A stretch of DNA of 64,000 bases, taken from the NCBI GenBank assembly GCA_023052935.1, contig CM041297.1, forward strand, positions 52,743,917 to 52,807,916, given 5' to 3'. Position numbers and translations under genes: made by a program. The notes under the pieces were generated by a model that saw nothing but the letters and a program-made list of their open reading frames with translations, had not been told where the DNA came from and did no database searches. This document shows positions 55,600-64,000 of the stretch, one piece after another. Positions within the stretch are counted from its first letter, which is position 1. The number at the start of each line of letters is the position of its first letter. This DNA is from Piezodorus guildinii. Lineage: Eukaryota; Arthropoda; Insecta; Hemiptera; Pentatomidae.

Positions 55600-55945
55600 A
55601 ATAAATTCACTCGCTATGTGTTAAAAAGACTTTTAACTTTCAACAATGGGATAACATTAAAGAGTTGTAAGGAAGTTACCGATAACTTTTTCTCTGAGAA
55701 AATAAGTTCATTTAAAAACTTGGAGAATAAAAGAAGAAACCTCACCGAGTCGTTAGAGACATTCTGGCTTTTTTTTTCCTCTCAAGTTTCCATATGTCGG
55801 AAACGGGAGGAAGAGGAGGGTTTTTTTTTATCGAAACCGAGAGCCGAAAAACTAAAGCGGGGTTTAGATGAGTACTTATTGACGTCTTTTTGCATGTCGA
55901 AGGTAGGGAGGCTGTGGGGGAGCGGTCCCCCTACTAATTATTGAG
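55600..55945 (+). other. Open frame of 108 codons, unassigned
   Basis: 55618-55944 is open (ITLKSCKEVTDNFFSEKISS, KRRNLTESLETFWLFFSSQV, KREEEEGFFLSKPRAEKLKR) and its latter half is GC-richer. No acceptor of quality precedes it and no domain is recognised. It could be a chance frame running into the island at 55930. Confidence 0.2.
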
Positions 55946-56250
55946 CATCTTAATTAGAAAGACTCAGACACACAGAAAGGGGAAAGGAGGAGGAGGGGGA
56001 AGAAAGAAGGAGACGAAGAAGAGGGATGAAAGAAGGGGAAAAGTGGGAGGGGTGGTAAAAAAGTGCGCAGGCCTCCCCCCACCACCTCCTTCCCCTGCTA
56101 TTTTAATTATCATTTGCTCCCGAAATCAGGGCTAACCCGGTCCGGCGTCTTATCAGGCCGTTATCACATTTGTTCTCCTCCAACCGCACCCGCTCAAACT
56201 TTAATCGAATTAGGCTAAAAGAGTGCTCCTCTCCCCAGAGTGCTTATTTT
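55946..56250. promoter_or_regulatory. Purine-rich tract and GC-rich island with GATA-type sites
   Basis: A GA/GGA-rich block (about 55975-56060) is followed by CCCCCCACCACCTCC and a single-copy-looking segment with CTTATCAGG, GTTATCAC and AATTATCATT (GATA-like on the reverse strand) plus TTTAATCGAATTAGG. Enhancer or promoter is inference. Confidence 0.35.
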
Positions 56251-56429
56251 ATTTTCATTTTTTCTATAATATGTCCTAATGGCCTTTTATCGGCAATAGA
56301 GGGAAAATATTTTACAGTAAGTATTTTCAATCTTACATCATGTCCCCCTCTGTTATCCGTGAAACGACAAGAATCACTCTCACTTTATTTATTATATCTT
56401 TTATACTGGCATGTCATCCTACGATAAAA

Positions 56430-57075
56430 AAATAATTGACAAAAAAAATTATGCTGCCCAACTGAATTGGGTTGCTATAACAGCATACTATTTTTTATTT
56501 TTTTTTTTTTTCTGTTGAACTATTTTCAACATTATAATTTCTAACCCTTAATTATAAATAAATTTAATTGATTCCGTATTGTATTATATATTTTTAGTTA
56601 TTTCATAATTTTATTTCTTTATAAATATTGTATGAATGTTGTATTTCATCACTATTATCAATGTCCAAATTGGGACAGATTGTAATATTAATTAATAAAA
56701 ATTGGTTTTGTTGTTGTTGAAATAAATAAATTGTAAATACGTTTTTTTCCTTTTCTACATTTTTAAAAACTGTTTTCCTTTATTTATTTTCAATTTTTTT
56801 TTTTCCTACTTTACCTTTTCCTATTTGCTTTCATATACAAACATTTATACGTATAAACCAAAATTAAAAAACAAAACAAAAAACATATATACATTATAAA
56901 ACTACAACATATCACCACATAATAATTATTTTCGGTTTTCTTTTTAGATGAATATCTTTAGGTCTTGCCTGAATGTCTTTAGGTTTTTTCACTCTCAAAA
57001 TTTTTACACGCTACCCATTTTCTTTCCACAACTCCAGTCGAACTTTTGACAAGTTGCCTGATCAGTAATTTAATG
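56430..57075. other. AT-rich intergenic DNA
   Basis: T- and A-rich; no gene or repeat family recognised. Confidence 0.5.
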
Positions 57076-57079
57076 TAGA

Positions 57080-57082
57080 CAT

Positions 57083-57155
<73 letters not shown>
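57080..57155. repeat. (TA)n microsatellite
   Basis: A TA run of about 75 bases with a single AATA interruption near its start. Confidence 0.97.
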
Positions 57156-57159
<4 letters not shown>

Positions 57160-58379
57160 TTGAATGAACAAAATCACGTTTGAAACCTCTATTTTCTCTC
57201 AACTTTGTTTATCTAGAATAATCATTAACTGAATTATTTTATTTATAATACTTTATTTGCTTAAAAGAATGGAAAAAAATTGAACCATTTCGAAATTCAA
57301 AAGAAGATAAAAATAAAAATATTTATTTATATACAATATTTACACAAATAATACAATATGATACAAATATGTACTGTATCATGATTTCGGGTGGGTTTTT
57401 TTTCATGGTAACTGAATTTAAATCGTTATTCGAATTTGTTAAGGAAAGTACATTATTTTTGACACAGTTGGAAATACAACAGAAAAAAAAAAGAGCGTAC
57501 ACAATATAAATGTAATAGAATTTTTTTTAATATAAAATTTGGCACTAGAACCTACCGTTAAGGAGCCATGTTGTTTTGAAAGAACAAAGTCACGCTTGAA
57601 ACCTCTATTTTCTTTGTTTATTTCGAATTATCATTAAATAAATTATTATAATTCTAATTTCTAACCCTTTAATTTAAAGATTAAGTATAATTCCTTTTTT
57701 TTTTTAAATAGGAATAGAACATGAATTTATGTAATTTTCATCAGCAATGATGAATCTAAACATTACATAATAAATATTGTTAGTTAATTATTTCTATATT
57801 TCATCAATCCTTTGTTCAAGCCTATCCTTCCTCAAACGCAATGCACCCCTTACTGGACTAATTATAGATTATAAATTATAGATGAACATATCCATGACCT
57901 TTTGTTTTTTTCAGTCAGGGAGAAATTTACATATTTTAAATTTGAGCTTTAATCCTAAACGACTGTCGAACCAGAAATTTTTTATAAAGAAGGAAATAGT
58001 TGATATAAAAAGAAACTATAAACGCAACCTGTCAAAACGGTCTGGATATAATTTTAATTAAATGAAAAGTTGATATTTATTATTAATTATTTTTCGGTTT
58101 TTCATTTACTTATGGTAAGATTGAAGAGTAAGTCGAGTAAGAACATTAAAAGTTCTTCTGTCTATGGAAATATGTTTCAGCACAGTTGCAAATTCAACAT
58201 GTTCGGGCGCCATTTTTTCTATATTTAGTTTCAAATAAAATGCAATAATTAAGTCAATACATAATATTGTGTTTTCGTATCGATTCAGGGCATTTATATT
58301 AGTTTATTTTAGAAGAAAAGAGGTACATCTCGACAATGTTGACCCTAAAAAATATATTACATACATATAATAACTCTGC
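57156..58379. other. AT-rich intergenic DNA
   Basis: No gene. A local direct repeat is visible: TTGTTTTGAATGAACAAAATCACGTTTGAAACCTC (about 57155) recurs with changes at about 57571, with TATTTTCTTTGTTTATTTCGAAT beyond it. Confidence 0.5.
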
Positions 58380-59145
58380 AATCCCACATCAGAGACAATG
58401 AGGTATGGGGTCATAATGGAGAATTAATCAGAGACCTTGAGATAAGGTGTCAGAATTGGAGAATTAGAATAAATTCCAGCAAATCACACCAAATAACCTG
58501 TATCCTTTGTCGTAAATCTGCCCTAAAATATCCTTTAATACAATTCCACTTGTTCCAGTTGAACAGATCCGCTACCTATGACTCATACTTGACAAACGTT
58601 TAACATGGAATCCGCACGCTAAAATAAAACGACAAGAAACTGCTCGCCGCTTTCGGTTACTTCAACACTTATTACACAGACGCTCTAACCTTGCACTTCA
58701 CTACAAAAGGCTCATCTACATAAACATTATAAAACCTATCTGGACATACGGAGTTGAGCTTTGGGGCTCTACTCAAACATCAAATTCTTCCCATCTTCAA
58801 TCCTTATAATCAAAAATCCTCAACGTTCCTGAATTGTCACGAATAAACTCATCCCTAAAGAATTCATTGTTCCATATGTTGCTGATTTGGCCCGAACCCA
58901 TCAATCTTTAAATGACAAATTCGACTTTCACTCCAACCGACTAGTTTCAATTCTTGCTCCCTCTTCCATTCCTGACAATCCTCCGAGGCGTCTGAAAAGA
59001 AGATGGCATCGAGGCCTTCTTCTTTAGATTACAAACTGGAGTGCTGCCAATGGGCAGCTTCTCTTTATGTATTTTATCTCATAGCTCATTAACTTGATGT
59101 ATTAACCAGCACAGTTGTAAATATCAATAAATAAATAATAATAAA
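58380..59145 (+). mobile_element. 5'-truncated Jockey-type fragment, plus strand
   Basis: Across several frames one reads WRIRINSSKSHQITC, KRQETARRFRLLQHLLHRRS, ALHYKRLIYINIIKPIWTYG then VELWGS, and PPRRLKRRWHRGLL near 58980-59025. An A-rich tail AATAAATAAATAATAATAAA ends it. This is the last ~200 codons of ORF2, with many frameshifts, from the same third family as 41029 and 60493. Confidence 0.88.
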
Positions 59146-59499
59146 AAATATTTAAATTAAAATTACTTTTATTTAACTTATTTTAAAATTATCTTACAAA
59201 AATAAATATAATTTTAAATGATTAAAAATTAAAGGATTATTTCTAAAATATCACTTTACAAATGTTTTAATTATTAATCGATCCCATAATGACCTTCTAA
59301 ACACAAACAAGGTATATAGTAAAAAAAATAAATAAAATAAAAGGAACAGTATTAACATACCTTATTCAATTCTTTAAAAATGAAAATCAATTTTCAAGTT
59401 GATTATAAAGTGAAATTAAATCAGGTTGGCCGCAGCTTTATTTTAATCATCTAATTGCTGTAGATCATAGTTAAAAACCGAAAAAACAAGCATTAGCAG

Positions 59500-59885
59500 C
59501 TATTAAAGGAAGATGTATGACAGGTTTCCTCCCGAGGAAGAAAGGGGTAGGGAACAGGGAGGATGAGAAAATGAATCAAACAAAAATAAAGAAAAGTGGA
59601 AGGGGTAGGAGAGGAAGACAATAACCGGCCCTATCATAGCGCCCTTACTCCACTCGAATTACTTATTTTTTCTTCTTTTTTTTTTTTTATGAGGTAGAAT
59701 TTTTAAAGAGCGACCGAAGAGGCGATTATAATTTGCATAAAGCCGGCTGGGGGCAGTTCATGAACCACCGCTCCGGAGTTGGCAGTTAAACTGCGCCTTA
59801 GCACGTAACCTCCACCTTCCCCACCTGCACTGGGTCAGTCAGTAGTCCAGTCTTTGAGAGGGGCTTTGAGCCAATGTGAAGCACC
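59500..59885. promoter_or_regulatory. GC-richer island with an octamer motif
   Basis: ATTTGCAT, the POU octamer, at 59731-59738, then AAGCCGGCTGGGGGCAGTTC, a CACCTG E-box near 59822 and AGTTAAACTGCGCC. Upstream (59500-59620) is purine-rich. No open frame of interest. Candidate enhancer; inference only. Confidence 0.35.
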
Positions 59886-59959
59886 ATCCTAATGTTTTCA
59901 TAAAACTTATACTCATTTTAGATAATTTCAAGCAGCACAAAAGATGTCTAATCAGTTTT

Positions 59960-60075
59960 ATAATGGCGGCCGATTGAAAATGTTTTTATTCAATAACTCA
60001 GTTATTTTTGAAGATAGAGGAAAGAATGTACAAAGTTTTATAATCAGGACACCGCGAATAGTGATAGGATTCCAG
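59960..60075 (+). repeat. Repeat family H fragment
   Basis: ATGGCGGCCGATTGAAAATG, ATTCAATAACTCAGTTATTT and TGAAGATAGAGGAAAGAATG match 10633-10740 (ATGGCGGCCGATTAAAATTG, ATTTCAATATCTCAGTTTTT, GATGATAGAGAACAAAAT) with changes. Confidence 0.7.
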
Positions 60076-60409
60076 ATATAAAGATCTGTGTGCCTCACTC
60101 CTTAAATGGATTCTTAATCTGAGTACAGTATTAAAGAAACCTTATGTAAAGTAATGTTTTGACGAGATTATTTAAATTTAAGGGTTATTACGAAGCATAA
60201 AACTTAAATAATTTCATTAATTATTTATTTTATTATTCTGCTTTAAAATAGGGTAATTTTTATACCAAATTTATTTTTTCACCTTCACTAGAACCACAGA
60301 TATTAAATAAAATGGATTTGCGAAATTTTCCAATTTTTTCATACGATTCCTCTGGAGCATTGGCCCCTAATGCTTTGCAGAGATTAATGGTTTAATGTCT
60401 AGTTTCACC

Positions 60410-60411
<2 letters not shown>

Positions 60412-60484
<73 letters not shown>

Positions 60485-60488
60485 TATC
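60412..60488. repeat. (TA)n microsatellite
   Basis: A TA run with one ATTATA phase shift and an ATACATATAT end. Confidence 0.97.
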
Positions 60489-60492
60489 TTTA

Positions 60493-61105
60493 TTTATTTT
60501 TTTAATTCTTTTATTGAAATTTACAACTGTACAATTTCCATAGTACAATAAGTAAATGTGCTATTTACAGGCTTAAAAAGTCATGAGAAGAATCTACCCA
60601 GAGGTAGTACTTCAATGTTTATTTGTTCAGCAGGTCTCGAGGCCACCGTCTTTTCAGACGCCTCGGAGGATTATCGGGAATAGAAGTTGATGAGAGGATA
60701 CGGACAAGCGGGTTTGATTGGGTGGGTAATTTGGAATGAAAGGAGGTGTATCTTTTTTGGGCGATTTCTGCAACTAGTGGGATATTAAGGTCTCTATGGA
60801 TGAGTTTGTTGGTAACAAAGAAAGGAGCGTCGAGGATTTGTCGAAGGATTTTGGATTGCAAGGATTGGATGCGGGAGGAATTCGATGGTTTAGTGGACCC
60901 CCATAGCTCAATGCCATAATTCCAAATAGGTCTAATAATAGTTGTGTAAATGAGTTTTTTAAAGTAAAGAGGGAGTTTTGATCGTTTGTCAAGTAAGTGT
61001 TTTAATAGTCGATATCTACGAGCAGTTTCTTGTCGTTAAGTCTTGTATGAGGATTCCATGTAAGACGTTTGTCAAGGTGAAGTCCAAGGTATCGTATTTG
61101 TTATA
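60493..61105 (-). mobile_element. 5'-truncated Jockey-type fragment, minus strand
   Basis: The 3' UTR phrase TATTGAAATTTACAACTGTA is at 60513. On the minus strand SKILRQILDAPFFVTNKLIH then RDLNIPLVAEIAQKRY, and NPPRRLKRRWPRDLLNK give the ORF2 C-terminus (60861-60619). Other frames give the FGIMALSYGG and RSKLP...KTHLH region up to 61020. AAGTCTTGTATGAGGATTCC then ATGTAAGACGTTTGTCAAG extend it to about 61100 (RLTWNPHTRL in the family). Frameshifted throughout. Confidence 0.88.
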
Positions 61106-61242
61106 TATATATTATATTTTTTGATGTTTATGGATAAGTCAAAAATTATAAAAAATGTAATTCCCTTAAAACTCGTATATTATCGAGAAAAAAAAAGAAA
61201 AAGATTTTTCCAAAACAACACACCGCAATGAAGAAAGAATAT

Positions 61243-61249
<7 letters not shown>

Positions 61250-61285
<36 letters not shown>

Positions 61286-61300
61286 ATATATATATAAAAG
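61250..61300. repeat. (TA)n microsatellite
   Basis: A TA run following a poly-A tract, with one ATTATA phase shift. Confidence 0.95.
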
Positions 61301-61363
61301 AAAATCGTTTATGAATTTAAAAAGACTTAATTCAGACTATCATTATTTTATGATAGAGAAGTT

Positions 61364-61458
61364 GGTTTGGGATGCGTTCACCAAGAAAACACACGAATAA
61401 GACAAACTTATTTTGTTTGTGTGCCGACATTTCGGCCTACATCGTCACCAGGGGCAAG
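61364..61458 (-). repeat. Solo arm of foldback family (same subfamily as 37559)
   Basis: GGTTTGGGATGCGTTCACCA, ACACACGAATAAGACAAACT, TATTTTGTTTGTGTGCCGAC and ATTTCGGCCTACATCGTCAC parallel the left arm at 37600-37700 (GGTTGGGGGTGCGGTCATAA, ATTATGTGCCGACGTTTCGG). No inverted partner nearby; the CTGATGA box has decayed to CTGGTGA. Confidence 0.75.
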
Positions 61459-61779
61459 AGAGTGTATATCAAGAAGTCAATATATTAAACTACTCCATTA
61501 TTATCATTATTTTAAGCTGACAATAATAAATAGTGAGCATAGTCTGGGAATAAACAGATTGATGTGTATGTAATATGTAATATGTTAGATGTAATATGTG
61601 TGACCATATATTTCCCAAAAAGCATAATAAGTCACGTTCTGAGGACTTCAATCATGTACTGACCACTTTTCGAAGGTTGTTGGTAACTGAGAGTAAATGT
61701 ACCAGCGTACTCATAAACACCGAAATGGTAAAGTATAATAGTCTTGTCAGGGGTAATAGGAAACTTACAGTTATAATAC

Positions 61780-62100
61780 TTAGTTATCTTCTTGGAGCGA
61801 AAGGGGAGGAAAAGAAAAAACAGAATTCCTCCATGACAGTCTTTGCGACCCAGGCCGTAATAATACTAATCCAACAGAAGACCATAAATGTGGAAGAATA
61901 GCGAACGTGTCTTCTGTTGTCCGATGGTAATGGAGATCTCGATACAGATGGAACGTTCCAATATTTCCAGGACTGGAGCGATCGCAGCCCGGGCAGAGGT
62001 TAGGGATCATAGGGCGTGGTAACTTAGAAGGCTCACGTCGATCGGAGCTCCTTTTGTTTCTGTCCCAGCTCCAGGCCACAATACTTTTTGCCACCTCCAG
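61780..62100. promoter_or_regulatory. GC-richer single-copy-looking island
   Basis: GATGGTAATGGAGATCTCGA, GGACTGGAGCGATCGCAGCC and CACGTCGATCGGAGCTCC stand out. The 104-codon minus-strand frame (61780-62094) is open but has no recognised domain, so coding is not claimed. Confidence 0.3.
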
Positions 62101-62740
62101 ATGTTTCTATAATTTCTTAATTAATTTCTTATATACTTATATTTTGGTTTACATGAGAAACGAAACTATATCTATTAACAATAACAGCTATACTCCAGTA
62201 CAGTCAGAGAATAAACGGGTTTGAAAATAAACTGCAATAATTGACGATTGTTGTGTGATCCTTTGACATTAACTTACATAAAATTTGTAATGAAGTAGGC
62301 TAGGGAGCTATTTAAACATAAAAAATTTTCTGGTGAAATAATGAATATCGATGGTACTAAAAATTGTTATAAAACTGCAAATTGCATATAAACATTAAAT
62401 GTAATGGAAAATTAAAAAAAAAAAAAAAAAAACTTTAAAAAAATTTATTTGTTTTCACTTCTGCCGATCGTTAAGTATAATAATAAATAGATGTTATAAA
62501 ATAAAAACATTTTCTTGCTAATTGGACTCCGTCTTACGATGAACTAAAGCTTCCAAAGCGATAAAAATCCCAAAGCGAAGCAGGGGCGTTATCAATAGTG
62601 TACGAATAATTCTATAGCTAAAAAATTATAGCAACTCAGCTTTTTAAATAAATTATGTGAATGATGAAATCACCATTACATTACTTTGAATTAAAAAAAA
62701 AAAAAGTGATAGAGGAGGTAAATAAAGTGGTTCTGTACAT
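62101..62740. other. AT-rich intergenic DNA
   Basis: No gene or defined repeat seen. Confidence 0.5.
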
Positions 62741-63090
62741 CTGTACATGAGCCGACCGTAAGTGGCGAAAATACCGGAGCGGAGAGAACGTAGCTGACAG
62801 TAAGAGAGAGGGAGATTCCTGAGCAGTGGCCGCGGTAGATTGGTAGATGATGGATGGAGGAAGGAGACTGGTGGATGGTGGATGATTGCCCTGACACATC
62901 CACACATTGTCATTACCCCGGGCCGGCCTCTCATCTCCTCGGTCCGTCACGTATCGGCCGCCTGCCTATCTACAGTCCGCTCCTTACCGGCTCCCAGCCA
63001 GTCTCTGCCTCTTTAGGCTGTCCAAAAGGGGCAGTGGTCATTGCCATATCCGTTACTCCACGGTTTGCTACAATGCAGGAATTCCGGGAG
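62741..63090. promoter_or_regulatory. GC-rich island, candidate promoter or conserved element
   Basis: Strongly GC-rich with GGCCGCGGTAGATTGG, CCCCGGGCCGGCC, CGGTCCGTCACGTATCGGCC and GGATGG/GGATGA short repeats at 62840-62885. A plus-strand frame of 120 codons (62854-63216) and overlapping minus-strand frames are open, as expected from GC-rich DNA, but none has a domain. A donor-like GTAAGGAG occurs on the minus strand near 62984. Could be a promoter with first exon; not shown. Confidence 0.35.
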
Positions 63091-63704
63091 TATGCAGAGG
63101 TATTCCACTTTTTTAATATCGGCGTTAACGTTGAAACGATTAACTTTGGTAGTTTTCATAAAATTCTAATAAAAAAGTGGTGCTATTATTTAGGAGTATC
63201 ACTTACCCATTTATAAAATACTATTGGACTGGCCCCTGCTTCGTAAGGGTGAAATTTGAATGAGGTATTATTTATGTTAAAAAAATCTCTGCCTCACCGG
63301 TTTAGAGATTATCGCTTTGGGAGTTTTAATTTATCGTAACGAAAAATGCAACTAGCAAAAAAATATGTCTGTTTTAACGTATATTCATAATTAAAAAACA
63401 TACATCATAATTAGTTAAGTTTGTTTGTTTATTATTTTAATGTGAAGCAAAGATAATGGAAAATTTAACTTTCCCGTATAAATAAAACTTGATTACTATT
63501 TATGAATTCAAAAACTACAGGAAAAAACAACTGTTTCTATTTTATTCGATTTATCATTACTATTTTATATCTCAAATAAACTGTTTAAATTACGTTTTGG
63601 GGAGGTACGGCTCCCAAATACCCTGTGTCATGAATTCAGATTACAGTAAAAGTCATTATTCAGATTACAGTCAAAGTGAAACCACTTTTTAAAAGTTAAA
63701 TTAA
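63091..63704. other. AT-rich intergenic DNA
   Basis: Nothing recognised apart from a local duplication CAGATTACAGT(A/C)AAAGT at about 63639 and 63661. Confidence 0.5.
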
Positions 63705-64000
63705 GATATAATAAGGGAAAGTATTGGGATGGTGAAAATGTTTGAATTCCGTTGTTTAACGGAAATACATATTTTAGGGGCCATGAGTTCAAATAACCAA
63801 GTCGCGCAAAAATGTGTGGGTGTAGTAATTCTAGCACGAATAAAGTAACTTGTAAAATGAAAGTTCATATTTAAGACAACAATACGCTTGAGATATTACA
63901 CTAAATTTTTTACCCGTCTCAACTACCAGAAGAGCCACTTTGCACTATGCATATAGCCCTTTTTTATAATTTTCCCCAAAAAGCCATTAAGAATTTTGAT
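63705..64000 (-). repeat. Interspersed repeat family D, cut by the window edge
   Basis: ATAAGGGAAAGTATTGGGAT, GGTGAAAATGTTTGAATTCC, AAATAACCAAGTCGCGCAAA and GAAAGTTCATATTTAAGACA match the 3' part of D on the minus strand. It runs off the end of the window. Confidence 0.75.

Noticed and set aside
62854..63216. 120-codon plus-strand open frame.
   Set aside because: Preceded by an in-frame stop, no domain, and open frames on both strands as expected of GC-rich DNA. Treated as an island, not a gene.

Overview
This is a eukaryotic, AT-rich, repeat-dense window that behaves like a gene desert full of transposable elements. I see no bacterial-type operons, no complete host gene and no RNA gene. The organism is most likely an arthropod and probably an insect. 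The main reason is two long Jockey-clade non-LTR retrotransposons with the usual insect-type ORF1 (three zinc knuckles) and ORF2 (AP-like endonuclease plus reverse transcriptase). Mariner-type relics and several tRNA-derived SINE families fit this. The species cannot be decided from the sequence alone.

Layout. 1-882 is repeated almost exactly at 9857-10737 and is followed by a run of exactly 100 N (883-982), so the left edge is an assembly join. 983-12.9 kb holds an interspersed repeat (family D), a 924-bp mariner with both inverted ends and TA duplications, one plausible spliced exon (3721-3966, minus strand), SINE pieces and GC-richer islands. 12.9-23.5 kb is the richest block: a SINE with a 17-bp target duplication, a second SINE split by Jockey copy A (minus strand, about 13801-18555), then Jockey copy B (plus strand, 18689-22948, flanked by perfect 15-bp duplications) and a 51/62-bp tandem array. 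The two Jockey copies lie head to head, with their 5' ends about 130 bp apart.

23.5-64 kb is a mosaic. It holds SINE families A (tRNA-like head, tail with GCATCGTCCGATTAGC), B (head GTGGCTGAGTGGCTAGCGCG), C (head GTGGTCTAGTGGATAGAGC) and one copy of a fourth (F). It also holds repeat D, 5'-truncated Jockey tails, a pogo/Tigger-like transposase relic, a mariner relic, an RTE-like reverse transcriptase tail, many TA microsatellites and a family of foldback elements. The foldbacks carry a CTGATGA...stem...CCGAAACG motif that recalls a hammerhead ribozyme core. Between the repeats lie single-copy-looking GC-richer islands (for example 8.3, 12.0, 45.3, 47.3, 52.1, 56.1, 59.8 and 62.9 kb), which are the best candidates for regulatory DNA or isolated exons.

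Working together: the Jockey ORF1 and ORF2 products would form the retrotransposition machinery of their own element and may have mobilised the SINEs. Both copies here are disabled by small frameshifts or stops. Nested insertions give a relative order: SINE A entered SINE C at 40.5 kb, and Jockey A entered a SINE A at 13.8 kb.
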